NCBI GenBank assembly: GCA_910584065.1
Contig: CAJTZN010000060.1
Location: 1 to 15,182 of the forward strand
Source: an uncultured Eubacterium sp.
GTDB taxonomy: Bacteria; Bacillota; Clostridia; Lachnospirales; Lachnospiraceae
Length of the DNA: 15,182 nt
Reading direction: 5' to 3'
Below are positions 9,001-15,180 of the stretch, piece by piece; position 1 is the first letter of the stretch, and every line of letters starts with the position of its first letter. Made by a program: the position numbers and the translations under genes. Under the pieces are notes generated by a model. The model worked only from the letters and a program-made list of their open reading frames with translations. It searched no databases and had not been told where the DNA came from.

Positions 9001-9155
9001 AACAAACTTGTAAACGTCTGCCCGAACCCTGCATCAGTCGCTGTGTCGTATGTATTTCCTGCCGCATGGCACGCCCTGCCCCCGACAAGAACTGCAAGTC
9101 CTGCCACTGCTACTAATACTGTTGCTCCTGCTATCATCCGTTTTATCTTTCCCAT
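3012..9155 (-). CDS. Sec-secreted RHS/YD-repeat polymorphic toxin
   Basis: 2047 residues. The ATG follows AAAGGAGTG at a spacing of 8 bases. Residues 1-32 are a Sec signal peptide (KIKR, hydrophobic core, cleavage near CHAA). Residues about 35-110 carry the start typical of RHS proteins (SPDGVDTASGHLVLSRTDLS, then an L-x-R-Y-Y-D motif). Very many YD repeats follow (YDYQNRLTEM, YDSFGNE, YTYDVNSNLTK) and should form the hollow RHS cocoon. A very acidic Glu/Asp/Ser/Gly stretch at about 860-890 interrupts them. The RHS-associated core is at about 1738-1802: NPFRYCGEYYD, then YLRARYYQPAVGRFLTRD, ending WDPSG. After Gly1802 the sequence changes to an unrelated C-terminal domain (1803-2047), as in polymorphic toxins. 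I see no LPXTG, SLH or membrane anchor. Only export by Sec is supported; delivery into other cells is inferred. WapA-type proteins of Gram-positives are the closest functional analogy. Confidence 0.93.
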   Translation of the reverse strand: MGKIKRMIAGATVLVAVAGLAVLVGGRACHAAGNTYDTATDAGFGQTFTSLFNEKVAGSPLEAESPDGVDTASGHLVLSRTDLSLEGTGGMDFELNRYYDNNDAIIGNPTTETVATLKIENKKVYYKTHDGEERMLRVNVVLLKKHKKALKDLMGSYTVGEALPTSTPHNTQRTKILSREDTNVYGLASGWKFDLPWIETVTITEDGQAEWGARPAYLHFGSIGTMEIATKQNDKEKKYEITGLADYAYSDVKLEDWDKQTDGIPCRYLLRDKSGLRTYFNEDGVVVLQKDAHNNTITYKYTDNIYLKEVTDSVGRVIQFHYEEGDDLKQLTSVTVEGAETPGGVSKKTIKYTYDERNYTPLNSDPVSGLVLKSATVDGSKETYGYRTVERLMTTCGYGAASQRVSTNESYLLNKVTEDGSIKHYEYRPKLLRGEKPRDIVIQGYYVTREYTEDQKTKKRSDGVKYDFFQNYRGTLRRFCDYIESEREIRQFGTDEFRNATVVSRFNPNKYKVGKNKSMSDYTYKKSAINTNTMKLKKDTKKNVSVYIYNSQKMLTDEINYGKAKEETIYSYDNGGNGSLVVEETGKSYGKKGGKAVTTKRGYAYDNYRNVQTEKSSKAYLAKNKGKEHLYTTAYAYHGTGTGYPAEDTPYTLCTLLTEEKFISAGTKNRLVSSAAPNGIDYASISEQRSINGGAYETITRTDFQYDSHGNETQGKVYPSYGTDGEKEIIQNDYTYNSLGQQTKTTVTLTSAKRPEDNRTYTEEEVTYDSFGNELTYTDENGLVSKISYDPETGEETETINAVGTEHESRDQEYRSADGLKTMTVDEFGRVTIDIQDAFGNTIISKNEAAGTWTESVYEYGSSEDGSEEDSGEDGSGEEDIEQEKEETARLIEERTYVFEPDEKRFIINENGETVPNYYITGKGKDILSGSKHFYDGLGNETGSASFMNGELDAEHCSAWNFSKTETEVTGEGDGAQTISTSYSKTLNPAKYQPKADAESYYDQFNDAVLSEDITTTVIDAEGNTLSRTSTAIRGKNRTETVTKYETDDFGRTVQETTVTKKYQDRVWLPAYEIQTLSTYDDNGNVCQTETKSRKEGETEWQSRTVKTDFDEKGQAVREYTPRGAKDGVATKYEYDILGRMVRSEIPHYKEDSGVTYQKTATKYDNAGNVTEKEEQINGDRTAKTEYTYDKRGNLVMVKNCLDGDKAQYVQYVYGITGNKVRQFTGMTEPLTLTVSEVADAPDDADTFSYAGKTYLLTVSGQKKSDDIRESKYEYDGKNQLTTFTDPEGRRETYTYDVNSNLTKSVDKNGNTQKSTYDYQNRLTEMAAKEKKTGKETKHTYTYNAYGDVATQDGTAFEYDDASGQVTKETTKLTKNKVVVKNYAYDSAGNKSAFAVKAGDDIKLSLQYQYDGESRLTGVTDEKGNQAVGYAYDTEGNLAERTVPGSGLTTTYTYDYQNRLTEMKNQTGSAGGISGFRSEYLLNGQKSKETSDVMDKDGKKSQKTVTYTYDLLGRIRKETETGSEDISYTYDNSNNRKEMKTGNKVTAYKYNKNDELLRTDTLNTSTEEDSVVIYKYDKNGNQLATVNRYEIPGDKKDSTYVDIDVTLGDNRLNENVVNQYNALNQLTQTLTRNYKVSFTYDAEGLRTSKTVNGEKTVFVWDGDQLVMELTESGKVRKRYIRGNDLVYADKGMDTEKLYYVTDLHGSVVQLTDESGKVTKTYEYDSFGNEVKPDSKDDNPFRYCGEYYDKETEEIYLRARYYQPAVGRFLTRDSYTGQEDEPESLHLYTYCENDGVNAWDPSGHWSAKIIHNGMTERIALCIGFEFYSAKILAYACQQGDQLIPKGKDWEMSRIGIDDLGFERVRKITGRKDKYMYSKRHPRKIKLKIQKVTEKEYNKIKNLAFYNPSYSCWENMVICGVWLHAIQDRWSHGLDFHKNNLNHSKETDDIWYDWDYMNQCRSYRSIEVTNMKELINKNRRFRSMIDDTYDYLVKVKNRMKWRMYNPHMDSVFKCFNKNAVYTVVAQYLTEKGVKKNASTSSKKTSRSKG
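3015..3749 (-). other. RHS C-terminal effector domain, zinc phospholipase C-like pattern
   Basis: This is residues 1803-2047 of the RHS protein, after the DPSG end of the core. It starts with I-I-H1810-N-G-M-T-E-R-I-A, then G-F and a helix ending Q-Q-G-D1839-Q. Later comes W-L-H1922-A-I-Q-D1926-R-W-S-H1930, with H1935 and H1941 after it. An N-terminal His followed by an Asp, then H-x3-D-x3-H and more His, is the arrangement of metal ligands in helical enzymes of the zinc phospholipase C/P1 nuclease fold and in related uncharacterised families. The domain is predicted mainly helical and has a Lys/Ser-rich tail. The DNA is clearly more AT-rich than the RHS core. The pattern is seen; enzyme class and target (membrane lipid or nucleic acid) are inferred. 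Confidence 0.5.
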
Positions 9156-9196
9156 GGACTTTTCACTCCTTTTTCTTTCTGGACTGTACCGTAAAT

Positions 9197-9712
9197 CTAT
9201 TCCGCATCCGTTTCCTGCTCTTCTTCGATTCCTTTTTCTTTTTTTACTACTTCCCAGCTTTTACCGTCTGACGCCTTCCCTTTCGCCTGTATCAACTCTG
9301 ACGCCCGGATTCCCGTCCTGACGGACAGTTTTTCCGCCTCTTCCATATCCCCCATGCTGTAGCCGTCTTTCTCCATCTGGTATTTCGTGTTCTCGGGTAT
9401 CGTAAAGAACTGTTTTTCCAGTGTCTCTCCCGTCTTTTCCCAGTCTTTTATCTGAACGTAAAGTGCCGCCACTTCCTCCCGCGATGTTTCATACAGTTCC
9501 GCATAAATGTCCGCTACTTCCCGGTCAGATTCACCGAGGGACTTATAGGACGGCTGGTTCTCTGCCTGTTCCACCTTTTTCATCCGTTCCGTCTGACCTC
9601 CGCCGTGGCGGGAGACGAAAAACAGCATGCCCCCGGCTGCCAGCACAATAAACATGACTGTCAGGATGGCTGCTATCCGCACGCGTTTCTTTTTTCCTGC
9701 TAACTTTTTCAA
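9197..9712 (-). CDS. Small single-pass membrane protein of the RHS locus
   Basis: 171 residues. The start is a TTG at 9712-9710; a site reading AGGAGAGG, which overlaps the stop codon of the upstream gene, lies just before it. The gap to that gene is only 12 bases, so translation is probably coupled. Residues 1-10 are Lys/Arg-rich and 12-33 hydrophobic (membrane anchor, or signal with LAAG). The rest (about 40-171) is charged, Glu/Lys-rich and predicted helical. It has two short similar segments containing 'W-E-K-T-G-E-T-L-E' and 'W-E-V-V-K-K-E-K-G-I', a pattern seen in uncharacterised Firmicutes proteins. It ends in an acidic tail. The RHS gene starts 41 bases further on. Position suggests a helper for folding, export or display of the RHS protein. 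I do not recognise a named family. Confidence 0.82.
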   Translation of the reverse strand: MKKLAGKKKRVRIAAILTVMFIVLAAGGMLFFVSRHGGGQTERMKKVEQAENQPSYKSLGESDREVADIYAELYETSREEVAALYVQIKDWEKTGETLEKQFFTIPENTKYQMEKDGYSMGDMEEAEKLSVRTGIRASELIQAKGKASDGKSWEVVKKEKGIEEEQETDAE

Positions 9713-9724
9713 TGAATCCCTCTC

Positions 9725-12700
9725 CTATTCTTTTTCCACAAGCGTAACCTCCACTGTCGTCTTCCCGTCAACTTTCGCCTCCACTGGGACAGACTGGTAC
9801 GCCTCGTAACTCTCCCCCCGCTCCAGACTTCCCGTCAGCTGCAGCACCATGACCCCTTTTTTCGGCTGGTATTTCAGAAGCGTCACCCCGTCCGTCCCGT
9901 CCCTCAGCGCCTCCTCTTCCTCAAAAGATGAGGCATTCAATATGTGCATTTCATCGGGATTTACCTTTACGGTCACGGTCTTCGTCTGCCCCTTTTTCAG
10001 GTTTCCGGCTGTCACCTGCAGTTCGCAGGCCTCTCCCTTTTTCACTGACATTTCCTTCATGGTACTTTTTAAGTGCACCGAATACTGCTCCACCACATCC
10101 AAAACACCGTACCCTGGCATTTCGCCGCCGATGCTGTACAGTTCGTTTTCGGATGCCGCCAATGCCGACTCTTTTTTCGTCAGGTTCATGGCAGATACCT
10201 GACTCCACTCGTCCGTGTAGGCATCATAGGCGAGGACTTCTTTTGTCTCCGCTTCTTTTACCATATAGATCTTTCCGCGGATCACGGCAGATGCCTTGTA
10301 TTTTCCGGATGGCGCAAACGGACACGCTGCCCCCGCGCCGTTTACGGCGTTGTCCTCAAACACGTTGTCTTCCGGGAGATACTCCTGCCAGTACATTTTT
10401 TCACCGTCCTCTTTTAACACAAACACGCGGTTGTCCACGCTGGTGGCGTCAATAATGCTGCTGGTGTCCGGTAACACTACCGTTTCCCATGTATCGGTTT
10501 TTATATTGTATATCTCTGCTTTGTCCGTCGCCCCCGCTTTCGTCCACGTATACAGTCTGTCCTTGCTGACCGCGGCTGCCAGGTTTGTGCGGCCTTCTGT
10601 CAGGTCCGTTTTTTTCTGCCACAGTTTTGAATCCGTATTGAACGTGTATACGGAATTCAGCACTTTTGCCGTGACGCCCGTGTCTGTCTGGCCGCCAACG
10701 ACATAGATTTCATTATTGTACGTGAACATGGCCGCTTTACAGACGCCGGTTTCGGTGCCCGGATAGTCCGGCAGTGCTTCCCACGTCTTTTTCTCGGTGT
10801 CATATACGGCGAAACTCTTCATGGAACCGGCGGCGTTTTCCCCGCCGAGAACATAGATTTTTCCGCCTGCCGTGGTTGCGGAAGCATTTTTCCTGCCCTC
10901 CTGCAGCGGCGCCGTGTATACCCACTCGGACTGGCTGTCGGTATTGTAGACCATGCGGGAAGGCTCCCCGGTGAGGGAGGCGTTTTCCCTGGCAGTGACT
11001 GTGAAACCGAGTGTTTTTCCTGCTGTTTCGTTGTTGTAAATGTAATCATAGGTCGTGCCTGTCACAACCGCCTCGCTGATTTTTGTGCCACCATCATAGA
11101 CGCAGACGAGGTATTCCCTAGCATTTTCCACGGCGTTCCATGTGATGGTGTATTTGTCCTGTCCGCGTATGCCTGCCGGCTCTGGGATGGCGAAACGCTT
11201 CTTCAGGTGGATGGTGTAGTCTCCCGTCCCATTGTTCTTTACATTTACTTTCAGGTATTTTCTACCCTCATATGCACCGGTAAAGAGGAAGTTGTTATCC
11301 AGTCCGGAGTTGTCATCATAACCGACCCGTTCTTTGCTCATGTCATACATCATCGCCTGGGTGTCAATGGATGACTCGGTATAAATATCATAGGCGATGC
11401 CCGGTTTGGTCTCAAAGTAATAGTAATTTTCCTGCCCCGCATGGATCACAGACCGGGTGAGCGGAACATTTTCTTTGAGTTCCTCTGCCCCGTCAAAGCC
11501 GACGATCTCATAATGTACGGTAAAATACGGATTCCGGTCGAGCTTCGCCTGATAGGCTCGGTTTGAATTATCCGCCACAAGGGCGATTCCATAGTTTGCT
11601 TCACCGGCATACCATGCCTTTGCAATATCTGTCACGTCGCACTGGTAACTGCCCGCTTTCTGGACCCCCACCGATGCAGACGCATCCGGTTCGTAAGCTG
11701 GACGGTTGTTATAGGTTAGTTTGCCCGCCTTCCAGTTTTGCTTAACTTTATGGATGCCGATATCGAAGGTTTTGCCTGCTCCCAGTTTCAGTGTCTTCTC
11801 ATTTTTGATATGCAACGCGGCATCCCGGATCTGCACATTTGGAGTTCTTAGTTCCGCGAGAATGGACATTTTGGTAAATGCTACGCATTTGTTTGCCTGC
11901 AGAAACAGAGATTTGTCATAAGTAAGGTTGCTGTCCGGCGTACCGGAATAGGCGGCACCTACTTTGACATCCCTGCTGTACTGGTCCGTCTGGTAGGTCG
12001 TCCGGATCTCTACCGGAAATTTTCTTTTTTTACTGTTCCACCATTTCTTGTTCGGCGTTATTTTTAATGTTTTGTTCTTTTTGTTATAGGACAGCTTTAC
12101 TTTGGATGTGGATACCCCGTTTGCATCCGTGATCACTGTGCCCAGCCGGGTAAACCGTGTTTTCCCCTTTTTCGTTTTGAAATAGACTTTTTTGCCCTTC
12201 ACTTTTACGTCCAGTTTTGTATCCAGCCTAAAGGAAAAGGCTTTACTTTTCTGCTTTTTCTGAATGGAAACGATCTCCTGCACCTTTTCCGGGAAAATGT
12301 CATAAGAGACATTGGTTTTTTTCATGACTCTTTTGTAGGTCACTTTGTTCTGGTTCAGCACGTCCGTGACTGCCTTTTTCCCGGGATTGCTTATCTTCGC
12401 CTTTGCCGACTTCACCTTTTTGCCTTTCAGGGCGACCGACAGGCCGGATTTGCCCCGTTTCATGGATATGACGGATTTTTTGTCTGCTTTTGCGGATACC
12501 CGGATTGAAAGATCAGTAGCTTTTGTTTTATAATTCTTCCTGCCGGATTTTACAAGGGTGGTATCTATTTCGTTCCAGTTACCGCCTTTTTTATAGTGAA
12601 CGGGCATGGAGTATGTGACTGCGGTATAACTTCCGTCGGACATGGCAAACTGCCTTGTAAATTTGTCACGCTTACCGGGAATCTCCCCCGTAATAGCAGC

Positions 12701-12838
12701 ATTAACCGTAACCGGTGCCACCGAAGCAGCATTCACCTTTTGCCCCTGGTCGGCAGCCAGGTCTGCACCGGTGACAGAAGTCAGAACCATGGCCCCGGCT
12801 AACAGGGTGCAGACGAGTGTTTTTCTGTTTATGTTCAT
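9725..12838 (-). CDS. Large secreted DNRLRE-domain protein with kelch propeller
   Basis: 1037 residues. The ATG follows AAAGGGG at a spacing of about 7 bases. A Sec signal peptide covers residues 1-38 (cleavage near NAA). Residues about 45-290 form the region common in DNRLRE proteins of Firmicutes, with R-x-x-F...DGSYTAVTYSMPVHYKKGG-x-W-x-EIDTTL, then a very Lys-rich stretch (100-270). The DNRLRE domain lies at about 303-444 (IRDAALHI...WKAGKLTYNNRP...DVTDIAKAWYAG...YGIAL). A PPC-like beta domain follows (about 450-545), then an Fn3-like domain (552-635). Kelch-type repeats occupy about 640-920 (GGKIYVLGGE, NNEIYVVGGQ, ENELYSIGGE), implying a six-bladed propeller. A beta domain of about 115 residues ends the protein. 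No sortase signal is present. As first gene of the locus it may act as a surface scaffold or adhesin that works with the RHS protein; this is inferred. Confidence 0.9.
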   Translation of the reverse strand: MNINRKTLVCTLLAGAMVLTSVTGADLAADQGQKVNAASVAPVTVNAAITGEIPGKRDKFTRQFAMSDGSYTAVTYSMPVHYKKGGNWNEIDTTLVKSGRKNYKTKATDLSIRVSAKADKKSVISMKRGKSGLSVALKGKKVKSAKAKISNPGKKAVTDVLNQNKVTYKRVMKKTNVSYDIFPEKVQEIVSIQKKQKSKAFSFRLDTKLDVKVKGKKVYFKTKKGKTRFTRLGTVITDANGVSTSKVKLSYNKKNKTLKITPNKKWWNSKKRKFPVEIRTTYQTDQYSRDVKVGAAYSGTPDSNLTYDKSLFLQANKCVAFTKMSILAELRTPNVQIRDAALHIKNEKTLKLGAGKTFDIGIHKVKQNWKAGKLTYNNRPAYEPDASASVGVQKAGSYQCDVTDIAKAWYAGEANYGIALVADNSNRAYQAKLDRNPYFTVHYEIVGFDGAEELKENVPLTRSVIHAGQENYYYFETKPGIAYDIYTESSIDTQAMMYDMSKERVGYDDNSGLDNNFLFTGAYEGRKYLKVNVKNNGTGDYTIHLKKRFAIPEPAGIRGQDKYTITWNAVENAREYLVCVYDGGTKISEAVVTGTTYDYIYNNETAGKTLGFTVTARENASLTGEPSRMVYNTDSQSEWVYTAPLQEGRKNASATTAGGKIYVLGGENAAGSMKSFAVYDTEKKTWEALPDYPGTETGVCKAAMFTYNNEIYVVGGQTDTGVTAKVLNSVYTFNTDSKLWQKKTDLTEGRTNLAAAVSKDRLYTWTKAGATDKAEIYNIKTDTWETVVLPDTSSIIDATSVDNRVFVLKEDGEKMYWQEYLPEDNVFEDNAVNGAGAACPFAPSGKYKASAVIRGKIYMVKEAETKEVLAYDAYTDEWSQVSAMNLTKKESALAASENELYSIGGEMPGYGVLDVVEQYSVHLKSTMKEMSVKKGEACELQVTAGNLKKGQTKTVTVKVNPDEMHILNASSFEEEEALRDGTDGVTLLKYQPKKGVMVLQLTGSLERGESYEAYQSVPVEAKVDGKTTVEVTLVEKE

Positions 12839-12861
12839 ATGTATTCCCCTTTCCTTTTCAT

Positions 12862-12936
12862 CTACTTTGCGAATTCTTGTTTCGCATCACACAAATTGCT
12901 ATTCCAGATTAAGAAATCCACAAAACCCGCTACCAT
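12862..12936 (-). CDS. Possible 24-residue leader peptide
   Basis: An ATG at 12936-12934 opens 24 codons ending at TAG 12864-12862. AAAGGAG (12953-12947) stands 10 bases upstream. The peptide begins MVAGFVDFLIW, has one Cys near the middle and ends in a charged tail (KQEFAK). It stops 23 bases before the start of the DNRLRE gene. Against it: the ribosome binding site would be at the very 5' end of the transcript predicted from the promoter at 12962-12991, and two other ATGs nearby (12946 and 12941) open competing short frames. It is too short for codon statistics. A leader or signalling peptide is possible but unproven. Confidence 0.3.
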   Translation of the reverse strand: MVAGFVDFLIWNSNLCDAKQEFAK

Positions 12937-12961
12937 GACATGCCATCTCCTTTTGACTAAA

Positions 12962-12991
12962 GATATACCATATCATTCCACATAAAATCAA
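12962..12991 (-). promoter_or_regulatory. Extended -10 promoter for the DNRLRE-RHS locus
   Basis: On the minus strand TTGATT (12991-12986) is separated by 18 bases from TATATC (12967-12962), with TGG directly before the latter (an extended -10, TG-N-TATATC). Transcription would start near 12955, giving a leader of about 117 bases before the ATG at 12838. It is the best sigma-A-type site in the gap, and an inverted repeat abuts its -35 element. Confidence 0.55.
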
Positions 12992-12992
12992 T

Positions 12993-13031
12993 AGCAATTG
13001 CATAATCGGTAGGAAAATTGCAAAAATTGCT
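12993..13031. promoter_or_regulatory. Inverted repeat upstream of the -35; candidate operator
   Basis: AGCAATTGCA (12993-13002) and TGCAAAAATTGCT (13019-13031) form an imperfect inverted repeat. The arms share AGCAATT/AATTGCT ends and the right arm has a three-base insertion. The nearer arm starts one base from the -35 hexamer, the usual place for an activator site. It does not match the LytTR direct-repeat consensus well, so its link to the regulator at 13695-14423 is only suggested by position. Confidence 0.35.
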
Positions 13032-13170
13032 GGTTTTAAAGATATTTAAAAGAACTTTGGCGCCTTTATTTCGGATTATTTTAGATTTTTAGTTCCTTAC
13101 TGATTTTCAGAATACTTTGAAATAAATTAGGACCATGCACACCATAACCCTGTATAAAAAATTGACTTAT

Positions 13171-13694
13171 TTAACTATTGATCTCCGGCATCACAGCCGT
13201 ATATGAAAAACATCCCTCCCTGCAGTTCATCATTCCCATCCCCTCGTACTTATCCAGTATCATCCGAACATTCCTTAAACTGAACCCATGCTTTCCCTGA
13301 TCCTCTTTGCCCGTGGGAATCTCATTATTTTCAATGATTATTTCTGGTTGAGCACCACATTGAGAATCGGATGGTTCACATCCACACTCTGCATATATCC
13401 GGGGAATAAATCCGACAGTTTTTCCGCATATGCTTCGACTTCCTTATACTGCCGTTTTTTCAACAGTCCCTGCACACAGCCGATCTGATTGTAATAATCA
13501 TGCAGCATTCTCTTTTGCTCCTCATAGTTCACGCTCATTTCATGATAAATCTGCATCCGTTCAGCATGATTATCTATAGAAAGCAGGGAAAACGTATCAT
13601 CAAAACCCATGCCGATCCCCTCATCTGTACTTCTCTTCCCTTGTTCCAAACATGCCTGATTCCCAGCATTACGACAAACAAACTGTTCATCCAC
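13171..13694 (-). pseudogene. Truncated, frameshifted AgrC-like GHKL histidine kinase
   Basis: The first piece (GTG at 13694, directly after the regulator's stop, to TAA at 13340-13338; 118 codons) keeps the dimerisation/His helix: EEQKRMLHDYYNQIGCVQGL with H65, then a second helix and NHPILNVVLNQK. A second piece in another frame (about 13345 down to TAA 13173-13171) reads PEIIIENNE, KEDQGKHGFSLRNV and ILDKYEG, which is the end of the GHKL ATPase domain with its last glycine box. Between them the N box that binds ATP-Mg is missing, and the membrane sensor of about 200 residues is absent upstream. An overlapping ATG at 13702 opens MNKWMNSLFVVMLGI in a third frame, possibly the start of the lost first membrane helix. 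The gene cannot make a working kinase as written. It was presumably the partner of the adjoining regulator. Confidence 0.82.
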
Positions 13695-14423
13695 TTATTC
13701 ATAAACCTCTGCCTCTTTATACCATAAAAACTCCCGCTTTACCTCTGAATATCTGGGACGTGCAACTGGAACCTCCGAGCCGTCAGACAGGTAAGCCTGG
13801 TAATTGCGGATCTTCTCGACATGCCCCATATTAACCAGAAAACTCTGGTGGCACCGGAGAAAACAATACTTCTCCAGTCTGGATTCCAGCTCATTGATCC
13901 GGTCGTACAAAAATAAAATCCCTTCCGTTGTCTTAAACTGCAGTTTATGGGACTGGCTTTCGATATACAGTATATCATCCAGAAAGACCGTCCTTTCACC
14001 GCCCACAAATGAAAAGACCATTTTATGCCCACGGTACCTGCGTCTTTTTAGTATATCCGCCAGACATTCCGGGAGCAGTTCCTCCATATCGTTTTTCATG
14101 ATATACCGTACCGCATTCACCCGGTATCCCTCAAAAACATAATCCGAAACAACTGTAATAAAGACAATATCCATTTTACTGTTTCTTTTTCGAATAAAAT
14201 ATGCCGTTTCCATTCCGTTCATGCCTTCCATTTCTATTTCCAGAAAAACAATGTGAAATCTCCGGGCGTTTTCCGGCTCCTCACAAAAATCCTTTCCGCT
14301 TTTAAATTGTTCGATGCAAAACGGCACATCTTTCCCAGACAAATATTCTCTGACCAAGGATTCAATTTGGTCCCTGTAATACAGTTCATCATCGCAAATA
14401 GCAATATTTAATTCCAAATCCAT
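13695..14423 (-). CDS. LytTR response regulator with Asp-to-Glu at the phospho site
   Basis: 242 residues. The ATG follows AGGTGAG at a spacing of about 6 bases. The receiver domain covers residues about 5-125: acidic pair D11-D12, then HIVFLEIEMEGMNG, where E62 takes the place of the Asp that is normally phosphorylated (codon GAA), T90 and K110 in their conserved places. The LytTR DNA-binding domain covers about 135-235 (DDILYIES...YDRINELE...FLRCHQSFLVNM...SEVPVARPRYSEVK). Such regulators activate peptide-sensing and virulence-type loci by binding paired sites upstream of promoters. Glu at this position often mimics phosphorylation, so the protein may be constantly active. The kinase that should follow is broken. 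Its target is unknown; the DNRLRE-RHS locus transcribed just downstream is the obvious candidate by position. Confidence 0.93.
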   Translation of the reverse strand: MDLELNIAICDDELYYRDQIESLVREYLSGKDVPFCIEQFKSGKDFCEEPENARRFHIVFLEIEMEGMNGMETAYFIRKRNSKMDIVFITVVSDYVFEGYRVNAVRYIMKNDMEELLPECLADILKRRRYRGHKMVFSFVGGERTVFLDDILYIESQSHKLQFKTTEGILFLYDRINELESRLEKYCFLRCHQSFLVNMGHVEKIRNYQAYLSDGSEVPVARPRYSEVKREFLWYKEAEVYE

Positions 14424-14471
14424 CGTATCTCACCTGCCCTGACTCCTTTGTTCTATGTAAAACTATAATTT

Positions 14472-14500
14472 ATTCTAACATATATGCATACTTTTTGCGA
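14472..14500 (-). promoter_or_regulatory. Weak extended -10 promoter before the LytTR regulator
   Basis: On the minus strand TAGAAT (14477-14472) is preceded by TG-T (extended -10). The -35 position 17 bases upstream reads TCGCAA, a poor match to TTGACA. It lies about 50 bases before the regulator's ATG, in an AT-rich gap of 119 bases. Confidence 0.35.
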
Positions 14501-14542
14501 TATGAATTTTTGTACTGAATCTGCCATGTCCCGGACTGCACA

Positions 14543-14743
14543 CTAGATCAAAAGTGAGAACCCTACCTCTGCCGCGACCGAACGCAGAAAATCCGAGCAC
14601 AGCTTCTCGTCCTCATTCTCCACATACAGATATGACACCACACCAAAGTTGATCTCCTCCCCGGATCCTGGGAATTTCGGATACCCAAACCAGTCTGTCG
14701 GCAGGTGGGATACAAACTTTAAAATGCCACCGTACGAACTCAT
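14543..14743 (-). CDS. Short hypothetical protein, possibly a gene fragment
   Basis: 66 codons from ATG 14743. No ribosome binding site is clear; the bases before it are A-rich. The protein is soluble, with an aromatic segment (TDWFGYPKF) followed by strand- and helix-like parts (VVSYLYVENEDEKLCSDFLRSVAAE), and ends SLLI. It stands 10 bases after the ORF at 14754-15011. The ordered C-terminal half looks like real protein, but the length and lack of signals suggest either a small accessory gene or the end of a longer broken one. I do not recognise it. Confidence 0.4.
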   Translation of the reverse strand: MSSYGGILKFVSHLPTDWFGYPKFPGSGEEINFGVVSYLYVENEDEKLCSDFLRSVAAEVGFSLLI

Positions 14744-14753
14744 CTTTTATTGT

Positions 14754-15011
14754 TTATGTCCCTGCTGGTTTCCGACAAAACAGCATGCCCCGAGCTTCCC
14801 GTTCTCCCGCACGCAGTAAAAACGTATTCACTCCAAACCCGGTATTCTCCTTCTCCACCGCTATCCGCCGTTTCCCGCCGTTGAAACAATACATCGTATA
14901 ATGCCTAGATAATAATAATGCGGCATATTTCACTGCCCCTTTTCCAGGGGAGGAAATAGCCGCACGGTTCTCGTCGAGGATCGTCGTATAATAGAGCCGG
15001 CAATCCGTCAT
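14754..15011 (-). CDS. Short hypothetical protein, possibly a gene fragment
   Basis: 85 codons from ATG 15011, without a visible ribosome binding site. The protein is basic and has no signal peptide or membrane segment. It reads as alternating strands (RLYYTTILDENRAA, YTMYCFNGGKRRIAV) with Cys residues near the middle and end. The gap upstream (15012-15105) contains only two very short frames of 13 and 18 codons that overlap end to end. That arrangement fits a decayed gene string better than a compact operon. No family recognised. Confidence 0.35.
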   Translation of the reverse strand: MTDCRLYYTTILDENRAAISSPGKGAVKYAALLLSRHYTMYCFNGGKRRIAVEKENTGFGVNTFLLRAGEREARGMLFCRKPAGT

Positions 15012-15105
15012 CTGCTAATTAAGACTCTTTATGATGCCAAACAAAACGTGCTTCATTCATCCGAACTGATCCGCTCAAACATGTTCAGCCGTATGATGGT
15101 GATCT

Positions 15106-15180
15106 TCAATTTTTCTCCACGGAAATATTCTCGCCCTTCAACCCATTGAACGCTCCCTCGATCTTCGCGTCCGCGTGGCC
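15106..15180 (-). CDS. C-terminal end of a gene cut by the window edge
   Basis: The frame enters from the right edge with GHADAKIEGAFNGLKGENIS and ends at TGA 15108-15106. GC-rich third positions support this frame over the alternative one, which is also open to the edge. A TTG overlapping this stop, preceded by GGAG at a spacing of 5 bases, opens 18 codons (to 15053) that look like the start of another protein and then stop, again hinting at decay. Too short to identify. Confidence 0.3.
   Translation of the reverse strand, partial: GHADAKIEGAFNGLKGENISVEKN

Larger units (their letters stand above)
12839..13170. other. Gene-free AT-rich control region before the DNRLRE-RHS locus
   Basis: This stretch of 332 bases lies between the kinase remnant and the first gene of the RHS locus. 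It contains an extended -10 promoter, an inverted repeat next to it and a short ORF with a ribosome binding site, each listed separately. The part from 13032 to 13170 is very AT-rich, with a T-run on the minus strand (after the kinase remnant) but no hairpin that would make a terminator. I see no tRNA, riboswitch or repeat array in it. Confidence 0.6.

Noticed and set aside
12862..12936. AgrD autoinducer precursor
   Set aside because: One Cys and a hydrophobic start are not enough. There is no AgrB-like gene, no typical acidic C-terminal recognition tail, and the order of genes is wrong.
12950..13100. LytTR direct-repeat binding sites
   Set aside because: ACCGATTAT near 13008 is close to the half-site, but I found no second copy at the expected spacing.
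13130..13175. Intrinsic terminator after the kinase remnant
   Set aside because: There is a T-run on the minus strand but no preceding GC stem.
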